From Tepidimonas ignava (GTDB lineage Bacteria; Pseudomonadota; Gammaproteobacteria; Burkholderiales; Burkholderiaceae_C): a stretch of 64,000 bases of DNA. Position numbers and translations under genes: made by a program. Below, one piece after another: positions 16,400-28,854 of this stretch. The DNA is taken from positions 1 through 64,000 of the forward strand of contig NZ_SMAH01000006.1 in NCBI RefSeq assembly GCF_004342625.1. The letters run 5' to 3'. The notes under the pieces were generated by a model. The model was given only the letters and a program-made list of their open reading frames with translations. It ran no database searches and was not told the origin of the DNA. Position 1 is the first letter of the stretch. The number at the start of each line of letters is the position of its first letter.

Positions 16400-17407
16400 A
16401 TGTACACCCAAGCGCTGAGCATCCCCGATCCCAAGGGCAACGTGCAGCCGCTTCAGGCTGACGAGCCCGCCGACAAGCTGGCCGCGTTCCAGGCCCGCAT
16501 CGACGCTGACGGCCGCATCGAGCCGCAGGACTGGATGCCCGAGGCCTACCGCAAAACGCTGATCCGCCAAATCAGCCAGCACGCCCACAGCGAGGTGGTG
16601 GGCATGTTGCCCGAGGGCAACTGGATCACGCGCGCGCCCAGCCTCAAGCGCAAGGCCATCCTGTTGGCCAAGGTGCAAGACGAGGGCGGCCACGGCCTGT
16701 ACCTGTACTCGGCGGCCGAAACGCTGGGGGTGAGCCGCGCCGAGCTGATCGAGCAGCTGCTCAGCGGCCGCGCCAAGTACAGCTCGATCTTCAACTACCC
16801 CACGCTGAACTGGGCCGACGTGGGCGTGATCGGCTGGCTGGTCGACGGCGCCGCGATCATGAACCAGATCCCGCTGTGCCGCTGCAGCTACGGCCCTTAT
16901 GCGCGCGCGATGATTCGCATCTGCAAGGAAGAAAGCTTCCACCAGCGCCAGGGCTACGAGCTGCTGCTGACGATGATGCGCGGCACCGAGGAGCAGCGCC
17001 GCATGGTGCAAGACGCCGTCAACCGCTGGTGGTGGAAGTGCCTGGCCATGTTCGGGCCGCCCGACAGCGCCAGCGTGCACAGCGAGCAAAGCATGCGCTG
17101 GGGCATCAAGCGCATCAGCAACGACGAGTTGCGGCAAAAGTTTGTCGACGCCACCGTGCCGCAGGCCGAGGTGTTGGGCGTGACGCTGCCCGACCCGAAG
17201 CTGAAGTGGAACCCCGAGCGCGGGCACTACGACTTCGGCGAGATCGACTGGGAGGAGTTCTGGCAAACCGTCAACGGTCACGGCCCGTGCAACAAGGAAC
17301 GCCTCGGCACCCGCATCAAAGCCCACCGCGACGGCGCCTGGGTGCGCGACGCGGCGCTGGCGCACGCGCGCAAGCAGCGCGAGCGCGCCTTCAAAGCCGC
17401 GGCGTGA
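16400..17407 (+). CDS. paaA: Phenylacetyl-CoA epoxidase catalytic subunit PaaA
   Basis: Diiron catalytic subunit of the PaaABC(D)E multicomponent oxygenase, which makes the ring 1,2-epoxide of phenylacetyl-CoA. It has 335 residues. Carboxylate and histidine iron ligands are recognisable in [15 protein letters not shown] and [27 protein letters not shown] and [18 protein letters not shown] are also characteristic. It is followed by paaB, paaC, paaD and paaE in the usual order. Confidence 0.98.
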   Translation: MYTQALSIPDPKGNVQPLQADEPADKLAAFQARIDADGRIEPQDWMPEAYRKTLIRQISQHAHSEVVGMLPEGNWITRAPSLKRKAILLAKVQDEGGHGLYLYSAAETLGVSRAELIEQLLSGRAKYSSIFNYPTLNWADVGVIGWLVDGAAIMNQIPLCRCSYGPYARAMIRICKEESFHQRQGYELLLTMMRGTEEQRRMVQDAVNRWWWKCLAMFGPPDSASVHSEQSMRWGIKRISNDELRQKFVDATVPQAEVLGVTLPDPKLKWNPERGHYDFGEIDWEEFWQTVNGHGPCNKERLGTRIKAHRDGAWVRDAALAHARKQRERAFKAAA

Positions 17408-17459
17408 ACCCCGGGCCGCCGCGTTGCATTCCCCCATCCTGCCCAAGGACGACCCCACC

Positions 17460-17777
17460 ATGAGCGACACCACCCCCAACACCCCCGCCCCGGCGCTGAA
17501 AGACTGGCCGCTGTGGGAAGTGTTTGTGCGCAGCAAACAAGGCCTGGAACACAAGCACTGCGGCAGCCTGCACGCCGCCGACGCCACGCACGCGCTGCAA
17601 ATGGCGCGCGACATCTACACCCGGCGCCAAGAAGGCGTCAGCATCTGGGTCGTGCCCTCGGCCGCGATCGTGGCCAGCCGCCCGGACGACAAGGGTGAGT
17701 TTTTCGAGCCGGCGGCGGACAAGATCTACCGCCACCCGACCTTTTACGACATCCCCGACGAAGTGGGGCACATGTGA
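17460..17777 (+). CDS. paaB: Phenylacetyl-CoA epoxidase subunit PaaB
   Basis: Small accessory subunit bridging PaaAC heterodimers, 105 residues. WPLWEVFVRSKQGLEHKH and LHAADATHALQMARDIYTRR are family hallmarks, and IYRHPTFYDIP is near the C-terminus. The ATG at 17460 follows AAGGA and is preferred to the in-frame ATG at 17424. The stop codon overlaps the paaC start. Confidence 0.97.
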   Translation: MSDTTPNTPAPALKDWPLWEVFVRSKQGLEHKHCGSLHAADATHALQMARDIYTRRQEGVSIWVVPSAAIVASRPDDKGEFFEPAADKIYRHPTFYDIPDEVGHM

Positions 17778-18580
17778 TGGACGCGCTGGCCGTGGACACC
17801 TCGGTGCTGACCGAGTACCTGCTGCACCTGGGCGACAACGCCCTGGTGCTGGCGCAACGCAACTGCCAGTGGTGCGGCGTGGGGCCGGTGCTGGAAGAAG
17901 ACCTGGCCCTGGCCAACCAGAGCCTGGACCTGATCGGCCAGGCGCGGCTGCTGTACCAGGAGGTGGCGCGCCTGCAGGGCGGCGACGCCACCGAAGACAC
18001 CTACGCCTACTGGCGCGACGCGCACCAGTTCCGCAACTACGTGCTGCTGGAGCTGCCCGCCAGCCTGCCGCGCGTGGGCTACGCCCAAGGCGACATGGAC
18101 TGGGGCGTGACGCTGGCGCGCAACTTCCTCTACAGCGCGCTGATGGTGCCGCTGTGGGAGGCGCTGCAGGCCAGCGCGCACGCGCCGCTGGCGGCCATCG
18201 CGGCCAAGTCGCTCAAGGAGGCGCGCTACCACCTGCGCCATGCCAGCGAGTGGGTGGTGCGGCTGGGCGACGGCACCGACGAGTCGCACGCGCGCATGCA
18301 GGCGGCGTTCGACCACCTGATGCCGTACACGCAGGAGTTCTGGACCTCCAGCGACTTCGAGCGCGCCGCCGTGCAAGCCGGTGTGGGCGTGGACGTGGCG
18401 GCTTTGCGCGCCCCGTGGCAGGCCACGGTCGAGGCCACGCTGGCCGAGGCCACGTTGCGCGTGCCCAGCGACCAAGGCCACGTGCCGCAAGGCAAGCTCG
18501 GCGTGCATTCGGAGCACCTGAGCTACCTGCTGGGCGAGCTGCAGGTGGTGGCGCGCGCCCACCCCGGCGCGCAGTGGTGA
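17777..18580 (+). CDS. paaC: Phenylacetyl-CoA epoxidase subunit PaaC
   Basis: Ferritin-like structural subunit that pairs with PaaA but does not carry the active diiron centre, 267 residues. Typical segments are LLHLGDNALVLAQRNCQW, LANQSLDLIGQARLLYQ, the DWGVTLARNFLYS helix and KEARYHLRHASEW. The start is the ATG at 17777, sharing a base with the paaB stop (TGATG). An in-frame GTG one codon earlier at 17774 is an alternative. Translation is probably coupled to paaB. Confidence 0.97.
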   Translation: MDALAVDTSVLTEYLLHLGDNALVLAQRNCQWCGVGPVLEEDLALANQSLDLIGQARLLYQEVARLQGGDATEDTYAYWRDAHQFRNYVLLELPASLPRVGYAQGDMDWGVTLARNFLYSALMVPLWEALQASAHAPLAAIAAKSLKEARYHLRHASEWVVRLGDGTDESHARMQAAFDHLMPYTQEFWTSSDFERAAVQAGVGVDVAALRAPWQATVEATLAEATLRVPSDQGHVPQGKLGVHSEHLSYLLGELQVVARAHPGAQW

Positions 18581-18594
18581 GGCAAGGGCACGCG

Positions 18595-19143
18595 ATGGCG
18601 CCACCCACCAACGCCCTGCCCCCCGTGGACGACGCGCTGCTGGCGCGCGTGCACGCGGCGTTGGCCGAGCTGACCGACCCCGAAATCCCGGTCGTCACGC
18701 TGGCCGACATGGGCATCGTGCGCGCCGTGCGTGCCGCCGCCGACGACCCGACCTGCGTCGAGGTCGTCATCACCCCCACCTACAGCGGCTGCCCTGCGAT
18801 GGCGCAGATCGAAGACGATGTGCGCGCCACGCTGCAGCGCCTGGGCGTGCGTGCGCGCGTCACCACGCAGCTGGCCCCGCCGTGGACCACCGACTGGATG
18901 ACCGAGCAGGCCCGCGCCAAGCTGCGCGCCTACGGCATCGCCCCGCCGGGGCGCTGCGCCGACACGCCCACAGCGGGCGAGCAGGTGCTGCGTTTCGTGC
19001 CGCGTGCGCCCGCGCCCGTGCCGTGCCCGCGTTGCGGCTCGATGCGCACGCGCGAAGTGTCGCGCTTTGGCTCCACCGCGTGCAAAGCGCTGTGGCAGTG
19101 CCTGGACTGCCACGAGCCGTTCGACCATTTCAAACCCCATTGA
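18595..19143 (+). CDS. paaD: Phenylacetyl-CoA epoxidase maturation protein PaaD
   Basis: MIP18/DUF59-type protein needed for iron-sulfur/diiron maturation of the Paa oxygenase, 182 residues. The N-terminal domain has LTDPEIPVVTLADMGIVR and TPTYSGCPAM with the conserved cysteine. The C-terminal zinc-ribbon-like tail has CPRCGS and CLDCHEPFDHFKPH. The start at 18595 is chosen by comparison with the family and by its position 14 nt after paaC. Confidence 0.95.
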   Translation: MAPPTNALPPVDDALLARVHAALAELTDPEIPVVTLADMGIVRAVRAAADDPTCVEVVITPTYSGCPAMAQIEDDVRATLQRLGVRARVTTQLAPPWTTDWMTEQARAKLRAYGIAPPGRCADTPTAGEQVLRFVPRAPAPVPCPRCGSMRTREVSRFGSTACKALWQCLDCHEPFDHFKPH

Positions 19144-19164
19144 CCCCCCCCGCCCGAGGCTGCC

Positions 19165-20262
19165 ATGAGCATCGCCCGCTTTCATCCCCTCACCGTCAAG
19201 CGCGTCAGCCCCGAAGCGGGCGGCGCGGTGGCCATCACGTTGGAGGTGCCGCCCGCGCTGCGCGAGACCTTCCGTTTCGAGCCTGGCCAGTACCTGACGC
19301 TGCGCGCCACCGTCGACGGCCAGGAGCTGCGCCGCAACTACTCCATTTGCAGCCCGCGCTCGCGCCTGCAGCACGCTGGCGAGCTCGACATCGGCATCCG
19401 CCCGGTGGTGGGTGGGCGCTTTTCCAACTGGGCGGTGCGCGCCGTGCAGCCCGGCCAGACGCTGGAGGTGATGCCGCCGCAGGGGCGCTTCACCGTGCAG
19501 CGCCCGCGCGCCCTGCACCGCGTCGGCTTTGCGGCCGGCTCGGGCATCACGCCGATTCTGTCGATCGTGGCCAGCACGCTGGAAGAGCAGCCGCACACCA
19601 AGTTCACGCTGGTCTACGGCAACCGGCGCACCTCCACCATCATGTTCAACGAGGCGCTGCAGGACCTCAAGGACCGCTACCCCGACCGCTTCACGATGAT
19701 CCACGTGCTGTCGCGCCAGGCGCAGGAGGTCGATCTGCTGCAGGGGCGGCTGGACGAGGCCAAGGTGCGTGCCATCATGGACGCGCTGCTGCCGCCGGCC
19801 AGCATGGACGAGGTGTTCATCTGCGGCCCCGAGGCGATGATCCAGGCCACCGAGCGCGCGCTGCTGCAGGCCGGTGTGCCGGCGCAGGCGATCCGCACCG
19901 AGCGCTTCACCACCGACCCCGCGCAGGCGGCCAAGGTGCAGGCCGACGTCGACGCCGCCGAGGCGCGCCGCGCCGCGCACGCCGCCGCGCAGGCCATCGT
20001 GGTGCTGGATGGCAAGCAGCACGAGGTGCCGCTGGCCGCCGGCGAAGCCGTGCTCGACGCGGCGCTGGAAGCGGGCCTGGACCTGCCGTACTCGTGCAAG
20101 GGCGGCGTGTGCAGCACCTGCCGCGCCAAGGTGCTGGAGGGCGAGGTTACGATGGAGCGCAACTTCGGCCTCACCGACGCCGAGGTGGCGGCCGGGTTTG
20201 TGTTGACCTGCCAGGCGCGGGCCTGCACGCCGCGGCTCGTGCTAACCTTTGACGAGCGCTGA
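19165..20262 (+). CDS. paaE: Phenylacetyl-CoA epoxidase reductase PaaE
   Basis: NADPH-dependent reductase that feeds electrons to PaaA, 365 residues. The FAD domain includes RNYSICSPRS. The nucleotide-binding domain has GFAAGSGITPILSI and FICGPEAMI. The C-terminal plant-type 2Fe-2S domain has CKGGVCSTCRAK plus a further cysteine in FVLTCQAR. It closes the first part of the paa operon. Its last codons contain the -35 element of the following Liv promoter. Confidence 0.97.
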   Translation: MSIARFHPLTVKRVSPEAGGAVAITLEVPPALRETFRFEPGQYLTLRATVDGQELRRNYSICSPRSRLQHAGELDIGIRPVVGGRFSNWAVRAVQPGQTLEVMPPQGRFTVQRPRALHRVGFAAGSGITPILSIVASTLEEQPHTKFTLVYGNRRTSTIMFNEALQDLKDRYPDRFTMIHVLSRQAQEVDLLQGRLDEAKVRAIMDALLPPASMDEVFICGPEAMIQATERALLQAGVPAQAIRTERFTTDPAQAAKVQADVDAAEARRAAHAAAQAIVVLDGKQHEVPLAAGEAVLDAALEAGLDLPYSCKGGVCSTCRAKVLEGEVTMERNFGLTDAEVAAGFVLTCQARACTPRLVLTFDER

Positions 20263-20296
20263 GACATGCACTATCATGCATGTTATGGCGCATAAC
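20249..20296 (+). promoter_or_regulatory. Liv-module promoter with two palindromic operators
   Basis: TTGACG (20249-20254), exactly 17 nt and TATCAT (20272-20277) form a strong sigma-70 promoter whose -35 lies in the end of paaE. Two inverted repeats overlap it. ACATGCA (20264-20270) with TGCATGT (20277-20283) spans the -10. GTTATG (20282-20287) with CATAAC (20291-20296) covers the predicted start point near 20284. Repressor binding at either would shut the promoter. The regulator is unknown. Confidence 0.65.
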
Positions 20297-20353
20297 CATG
20301 CGAGGCAGTCGGCTGCTTCGTGCAACTTCGTGCCACCCCTGAGGAGACCTCTG

Positions 20354-21502
20354 ATGAAACTGCGCAAAACCCTGCTCGCGCTGGCGGCCACCGCCGGCCT
20401 GAGTGCCGCGGCCTGGGCCGACATCAATGTCGGTGTCACGCTGTCCACCACCGGGCCGGCGGCGTCGCTGGGCATCCCGGAGAAAAACACCGTGGCGCTG
20501 ATGCCCAAAACCATCGGCGGCGAAAAAATCAACTACATCGTGCTCGACGACGCCAGCGACACCACCGCCGCCGTCACCAACACGCGCAAGCTGATCAGCG
20601 AAAACAAGGTTGACGTCATCGTCGGCTCCACCACCACGCCCAACTCGCTGGCGATGATCGACGCTGTGGCCGAGGCCAAGGTGCCGATGATTTCGCTGGC
20701 CGCCTCGGCCCGCATCGTCGAGCCGGTGGACGACAAAAAGCGCTGGGTGTTCAAGACACCGCAAAACGACATCCTGATGGCGGTGGCCATCGCCACGCAC
20801 ATGGCCGACAGCGGGGTGCGCAACGTGGCCTTCATCGGCTTTGCCGACGCCTACGGCGAAGGCTGGTACCAGGAGTTTGCCAAGGCCGCCGGGCTGAAAA
20901 AGCTGCAGATCGTGGCCAACGAGCGCTACAACCGCACCGACACCTCGGTCACCGGCCAGGTGCTCAAGATCGTGTCGGCGCGGCCCGACGCGGTGCTGAT
21001 CGCCGGCTCCGGCACGCCGGCGGCGCTGCCGCAAAAAACGCTCAAAGAGCGCGGCTACACCGGCAAGATCTACCAAACGCACGGCGTGGCCAACAACGAC
21101 TTTTTGCGCGTGTGCGGCAAGGACTGCGAGGGCACGCTGCTGCCCGCCGGCCCGATGCTGGTGGCCGACCAGCTGCCCCAAGACCACCCGGTCAAGAAGT
21201 CGGCCCAAGCCTACGTCAAGGCCTACGAGGACGCCTATGGCAAGGGCAGCGTGACCACCTTTGGCGGCCACGCCTGGGACGCCGGCTTGCTGCTGCAGGC
21301 GGCGGTGCCCGAAGCGCTCAAAAAGGCCAAGCCCGGCACGGCCGAATTCCGCGCCGCGTTGCGCGACGCGCTGGAAAACGCCCGTAACGTGGCCGGCGCG
21401 CACGGCATCTTCAACATGTCGCCCACCGACCACGCCGGCCTGGACCAGCGCGCGCGCGTGATGGTCAAGGTCGAAAACGGCACTTGGAAATACGCGCCCT
21501 GA
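20354..21502 (+). CDS. Liv-type ABC transporter substrate-binding protein
   Basis: Periplasmic binding protein of the branched-chain amino acid/aromatic acid (LivK-like) family, 382 residues. A Sec signal peptide (residues about 1-21, ending AAWA) precedes a mature start DINVGVTLSTTGPAASLG. GSTTTPNSLAM and FIGFADAYGEGW are typical of the fold. The start has GAGGAGA 6 nt upstream. Its place between paaE and paaZ suggests uptake of phenylacetate or a related aromatic acid rather than an amino acid, but the ligand cannot be read from sequence. Confidence 0.9.
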   Translation: MKLRKTLLALAATAGLSAAAWADINVGVTLSTTGPAASLGIPEKNTVALMPKTIGGEKINYIVLDDASDTTAAVTNTRKLISENKVDVIVGSTTTPNSLAMIDAVAEAKVPMISLAASARIVEPVDDKKRWVFKTPQNDILMAVAIATHMADSGVRNVAFIGFADAYGEGWYQEFAKAAGLKKLQIVANERYNRTDTSVTGQVLKIVSARPDAVLIAGSGTPAALPQKTLKERGYTGKIYQTHGVANNDFLRVCGKDCEGTLLPAGPMLVADQLPQDHPVKKSAQAYVKAYEDAYGKGSVTTFGGHAWDAGLLLQAAVPEALKKAKPGTAEFRAALRDALENARNVAGAHGIFNMSPTDHAGLDQRARVMVKVENGTWKYAP

Positions 21503-21645
21503 GCCGCGGCGCTGCGGGTTGCCCTGCGCGCGCGTGCTCGGGGCGGCTTGCGGCGCGGACGCCACCGCGGGCGCCCGTCCGCGCGGTGGCGCGTCCCGCG
21601 CCGGTGCAGCGGCGCGCCTTTCGATGACCCCGAGGCTGTCGCCCG

Positions 21646-22674
21646 ATGGACTTGCAAATCGCCCTTTTTTTGGCCCAGGACGGCATCGTCAACGGGGCCG
21701 TGTACGCGCTGATGGCGCTGGCGCTGGTGTTGGTGTTTTCGGTCACGCGCGTGATCTTCGTGCCCCAGGGGGAATTGGTCGCCTACGCGGCGTTGTCGAT
21801 GGCGGCGCTGCAAGCCGGTGTCACGCCGGGCATCCTGTGGCTGCTGCTGGCGATGGCGGCGGTGGTGCTGCTGCTGGAGCTGTGGCGCTGGCGCCGCGGG
21901 GCCACCGTGGACCCGTGGGCCACCGCGCTGTGGTGCGTGGTGCTGCCCGGGCTGGCGGCGGCGCTGTTGCTGGGCTGGCGGCCCACCTCGCTGCTGGGGC
22001 AGGCTGCGGCGGTGCTGCTGCTGGTCACACCGCTGGGGCCACTGACGTACCGGCTGGCGTTTCGGCCCTTGGCGCACGCCACGGTGCTGGTGTTGCTGAT
22101 CGTGTCGGTGGCGCTGCACGGCGTGCTGATGGGCCTGGGGCTGTGGTTTTTTGGCGCCGAAGGCTCGCGCACCCCGGCGTTTTCCGAGGCGCGCCTGGAG
22201 CTGGCCGGCATCCCGGTGCCAGGGCAGGCGCTGGTGGTGGTGGGCGTCACGGTGCTGCTGGTGCTGGCGATGTTTGCCTTTTTCGAGCGCACGCTGCTGG
22301 GCAAGGCGCTGCGCGCCACCGCCATCAACCGCGTGGGCGCGCGCCTGATGGGGATCCCCACCGAACTGTCGGGTGACCTCAGCTTCGCGCTGGCCGCGCT
22401 CATCGGCGCAGTGTCGGGGCTGCTGATCGCGCCGATCACGACGATTTACTACGACACCGGTTTTTTGGTCGGCCTCAAAGGGTTCGTGGCAGCCATCGTC
22501 GGGGGCCTGGCCAGTTACCCGCTGGCGCTGCTGGGGGCGGTGCTGGTGGGGCAGTTGGAGGCGTTTGCCTCGTTTTGGGCCAGCGCCTTCAAGGAGGTGT
22601 TGGTGTTCACGCTGATCATTCCGGTGCTGCTGTGGCGCTCGCTGCGCAGCCACCACGTGGAGGACGAAGAATGA
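21646..22674 (+). CDS. Liv-type ABC transporter permease (LivH-like)
   Basis: Inner-membrane permease of the LivH family, 342 residues with about eight hydrophobic segments. DGIVNGAVYALMALALVLVF at the N-terminus is typical, as is the C-terminal KGFVAAIVGGLASYPLALLG loop (EAA-like). The middle contains a longer hydrophobic stretch than E. coli LivH. A GC-rich 143-bp gap without visible features separates it from the binding protein gene. It overlaps the next gene by 4 nt (ATGA). Confidence 0.92.
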   Translation: MDLQIALFLAQDGIVNGAVYALMALALVLVFSVTRVIFVPQGELVAYAALSMAALQAGVTPGILWLLLAMAAVVLLLELWRWRRGATVDPWATALWCVVLPGLAAALLLGWRPTSLLGQAAAVLLLVTPLGPLTYRLAFRPLAHATVLVLLIVSVALHGVLMGLGLWFFGAEGSRTPAFSEARLELAGIPVPGQALVVVGVTVLLVLAMFAFFERTLLGKALRATAINRVGARLMGIPTELSGDLSFALAALIGAVSGLLIAPITTIYYDTGFLVGLKGFVAAIVGGLASYPLALLGAVLVGQLEAFASFWASAFKEVLVFTLIIPVLLWRSLRSHHVEDEE

Positions 22675-24541
22675 GCGCCCCCGCAACCCGGGTGCCCAGC
22701 GCCGCGGGCGCCGGCCCCACCTGGCTGACCACACGCACCGTCACGGTGGCCGCGGTGGCGGTGCTGCTGGCGCTGTGGGGTGGGCTGTCCCCCTTCACCG
22801 TGACCTTGCTCAACTACATCGGGCTGCACGCGCTGGTGGCGCTGGGGCTGGTGCTGCTGACCGGTGTGGGCGGCATGACCTCGTTCGGGCAGGCCGCGTT
22901 CGTGGGGCTGGGCGCGTACGCCACCGCGTGGGTGTGCACCGCGCCGGAGGTGGCCGCCGCCCTGCAAGGCGTGCCGGCGGCGTGGCTGCCTTGGTTGGGG
23001 CTGGCGCTGGGCCTGGTGCTGACGGCGCTGGTGGCGGGGGTGCTCGGGGCGGTGACGCTGCGCCTGGGCGGGCACTACCTGCCGCTGGCCACCATCGCCT
23101 GGGGGCTGAGCCTGTATTTCCTGTTTGGCAACCTTGGCTTTTTGGGCGGACACACGGGCATCACCGGCATTGCCGCGCTGCAGCTCGGGCCGTGGACGCT
23201 GGCCGACCCGCGCGAGCTGGGGTTGCTGATCTGGGCCGTGGTGCTGCTGGCGCTGTGGGCGCTGCACAACTTGCTGGACTCGCGCACCGGCCGTGCGGTG
23301 CGCGCGCTCAAAAGCGGGCGCCTGATGGCCGAATCGATGGGCGTGGACACCGGGCGGCTGCGCGCGCAGGTGTTTTTGCTCGCCGCGCTGCTGGCGGCGC
23401 TGTCGGGCTGGCTGTACGCGCACTTGCAGCGCTTCGTCAACCCCACCCCGTTCAACATCAACATCGGCATCGAGTACCTGTTCATGGCGGTGGTGGGCGG
23501 CTCGGGCCACCTGTGGGGCGCGGTGGTGGGCGCCACCCTGATCGCGCTGCTCAAGGAGCAACTGCAGGACTGGCTGCCGCGGCTGCTGGGGGCCAGCGGC
23601 AACTTCGAAATCATCGTCTTTGGCCTGCTGATGATGGTGGTGCTGCAGCGCTACGCCGACGGGCTGTGGCCCACGCTGGCGGGCTGGGCACGCCGGCTGG
23701 GGGTGCGCCCGACGCCGGTGCGGCTGCCGCCGCCCAGCGCGCTGCCGCAACGCACGCTGCCACCGCCGGGCACGGTGCTGGTGCAGGCGCGCGACGTCAC
23801 CAAGCGCTTCGGCGGTCTGGTGGCCAACAGCCAGGTGTCGCTGGAGGTGCGCGCCGGCGAGGTGCATGCGCTGATCGGCCCCAACGGCGCGGGCAAGAGC
23901 ACGTTTTTCAACATGATCTCGGGGGTGGACGACCCCACCGAGGGCGAGGTGTGGCTGCTGGGCGAGCCCATGACCGGGCGGCCGTCGCGCGACTTCGCGG
24001 CGCGCGGCTTGGGGCGCACGTTCCAGCACGTGCGCTTGCTGGGGCAGCGCAGCGTGCTCGACAACGTGGCGCTGGGCGCGCACCTGCGCGGGCGGCGCGG
24101 CTGGCTGGCCAGCATGCTGCGGCTGGACCGGCGCGAGGAAGCCGCGCTGCAGGCCGAGGCGCTGCGCCAGATCGAACGTTGTGGCCTGATCGAACACGCG
24201 CACACCCCCGCGGGGGCGCTGGCGCTGGGGCAGCAGCGCATCGTCGAAATCGCCCGCGCCCTGGCCGGGCAGCCCGCGCTGCTGCTGCTGGACGAGCCGG
24301 CGGCGGGCCTGCGCCACCTGGAAAAGCAGGCGCTGGCCAAACTGCTGGACCAGCTGCGCCGCGAAGGCCTGGGCATCCTGATCGTGGAGCACGACATGGA
24401 GTTCGTGATGAACCTGGCCGACCGCATCACGGTGCTGGACTTTGGCACCGTCATCGCGCACGGCACCCCGGCCGAGGTGCAGCGCGACCCGCGCGTGCTG
24501 CAGGCTTACCTCGGTGACGACGCGCTGACCGGAGGTGCGGC

Positions 24542-24545
<4 letters not shown>
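22671..24545 (+). CDS. Fused Liv-type permease/ATPase (LivM-LivG)
   Basis: Single 624-residue polypeptide combining a LivM permease (about 1-350) and a LivG ATPase (about 368-624). The permease half has GGMTSFGQAAFVGLGAY and the loop MAVVGGSGHLWGAVVGATL. A Pro-rich linker leads to the ATPase with Walker A GPNGAGKS (about 403-410), FQHVRLLGQRSVLDNV and Walker B LLLLDEPAAGL. The signature region reads LALGQQRIVEIARAL, with LALGQ in place of LSGGQ, normal for LivG. Each domain looks intact. It overlaps livF by 4 nt. Confidence 0.93.
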
Positions 24546-25288
<743 letters not shown>

Positions 25289-25319
25289 TCTTGCTTGTCA
25301 ACCCCCCAACCCAGACCCT

Positions 25320-27368
<2,049 letters not shown>

Positions 27369-27454
27369 ACGCCACCCGCGCGCCGGGCCGTGCGGCGCCG
27401 CTGCCCGGGCGCGGGTCGGTTTCCATCCTCCGTCCCCATGCCGAGATTCGAGCC

Positions 27455-28657
27455 ATGACCCATGCCTTCATCTGCGACGCCATCCGCACCCCGATCGGCC
27501 GCTACGGCGGCGCGCTGTCCAGCGTGCGCACCGACGACCTGGCCGCCAAGCCCATCGAAGCGCTGATGGCGCGCAACCCTCGCGTCGATTGGGGCGCGCT
27601 GGGCGACGTCATCTACGGCTGCGCCAACCAGGCTGGCGAAGACAACCGCAACGTCGCCCGCATGGCGGCGTTGCTGGCGGGCCTGCCGGTGGAGGTGCCC
27701 GGCGCCACCGTCAACCGTTTGTGCGGTTCGGGCCTGGATGCGGTGGGCAGCGCCGCGCGCGCCATACGCTGCGGCGAAGCCGAGCTGATGATCGCCGGCG
27801 GTGTCGAGAGCATGAGCCGCGCGCCGTTCGTGATGCCCAAGGCGGAAACAGCCTTTGCGCGCACCACCGCGGTGTACGACACCACGATCGGCTGGCGCTT
27901 CGTCAACCCGCGCATGCAAGCCGCCTACGGCGTCGATTCGATGCCGGAGACCGCCGAAAACGTCGCCGCCGAATACGGCATCGCGCGTGAGGACCAGGAC
28001 CGCTTTGCGCTGGCGTCGCAACGCAAAGCGCTGGCGGCGCAGCAAGCCGGGGTGCTGGCGCAGGAAATCGTGCCGGTGACGATCCCCGCCCGCAAGGGGG
28101 AGCCGACCGTGGTGGCGCACGACGAGCACCCGCGCGACACGAGCCTGGAGGCGCTGGCCAAGCTCAAAGGCGTGGTGCGACCCGACGGCACCGTGACGGC
28201 GGGCAACGCCAGCGGCGTCAACGACGGCGCCTGCGCGCTGCTGCTGGCCAGCGAAGCGGCGGCGGCGCGCCATGGCCTGACGCCGCGCGCGCGCGTGGTG
28301 GGCATGGCGGTGGCGGGGGTGCCGCCGCGCGTCATGGGCATCGGCCCGGCGCCGGCCACGCGCAAGGTGCTGGCGCTCACGGGCCTGACGCTGGACCAGA
28401 TCGACGTCATCGAGCTCAACGAGGCCTTCGCGGCGCAGGCGCTGGCGGTGCTGCGCCTGCTGGGCTTGCCGGACGACGATGCGCGCGTCAACCCCAACGG
28501 CGGCGCGATCGCGCTGGGGCACCCGCTGGGCGCCAGCGGCGCCCGCCTGGTGACGACCGCGGTCAACCAGTTGCACCGCAGCGGCGGGCGCTACGCGCTG
28601 TGCACGATGTGCATCGGTGTGGGCCAGGGCATTGCGCTGGTGCTGGAGCGCGTGTGA
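27455..28657 (+). CDS. paaJ: 3-oxoadipyl-CoA thiolase PaaJ
   Basis: Thiolase that cleaves 3-oxoadipyl-CoA to acetyl-CoA and succinyl-CoA, last step of the pathway (also the PcaF reaction). It has 400 residues. The nucleophilic cysteine is in [11 protein letters not shown] (about residue 91), the histidine in [16 protein letters not shown], and the second cysteine in [10 protein letters not shown]. The N-terminal [13 protein letters not shown] is typical for PaaJ/PcaF. It ends at a bidirectional terminator, marking the end of the paa region. Confidence 0.95.
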   Translation: MTHAFICDAIRTPIGRYGGALSSVRTDDLAAKPIEALMARNPRVDWGALGDVIYGCANQAGEDNRNVARMAALLAGLPVEVPGATVNRLCGSGLDAVGSAARAIRCGEAELMIAGGVESMSRAPFVMPKAETAFARTTAVYDTTIGWRFVNPRMQAAYGVDSMPETAENVAAEYGIAREDQDRFALASQRKALAAQQAGVLAQEIVPVTIPARKGEPTVVAHDEHPRDTSLEALAKLKGVVRPDGTVTAGNASGVNDGACALLLASEAAAARHGLTPRARVVGMAVAGVPPRVMGIGPAPATRKVLALTGLTLDQIDVIELNEAFAAQALAVLRLLGLPDDDARVNPNGGAIALGHPLGASGARLVTTAVNQLHRSGGRYALCTMCIGVGQGIALVLERV

Positions 28658-28692
28658 AAAAAAGACCCCCGGGTGCGGATGCAACCGGGGGT
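28657..28692. terminator. Bidirectional intrinsic terminator between paaJ and rlmL
   Basis: ACCCCCGG (28665-28672) and CCGGGGGT (28685-28692) form an 8-bp stem with a 12-nt loop. A run of seven A at 28657-28663 gives a T-tract on the minus strand, so it is a strong terminator for the leftward argS-to-rlmL operon. On the plus strand it terminates paaJ with only a weak T-run further on. Confidence 0.75.
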
Positions 28693-28854
28693 TCAAGCCT
28701 TTTGCTGTCACACACAAAGGCACCCGCTCAGGGAGGAAAAGCGGGGAGGCGCGTAGGCCTCACTCGTTAATTTACCACAAGCTGACAGCGCTGCACAGCC
28801 CGGCGACAGGCGGTGTCGTATGATGGCAACAGTTCTGGCAGTACCATCCCGCGC
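28693..28854. other. Intergenic stretch without a clear gene
   Basis: About 160 bp between the terminator and the rlmL stop. It contains a short hairpin (CCCGCT with AGCGGG, near 28726-28746) and an isolated TATGAT at 28819-28824. I see no ORF with a ribosome binding site and no recognisable RNA family. A small RNA cannot be excluded. Confidence 0.4.

Noticed and set aside
28693-28854. Riboswitch or small RNA in the paaJ-rlmL gap
   Set aside because: Only short hairpins are visible. No known riboswitch motif is recognisable, and no gene downstream on either strand would be controlled.
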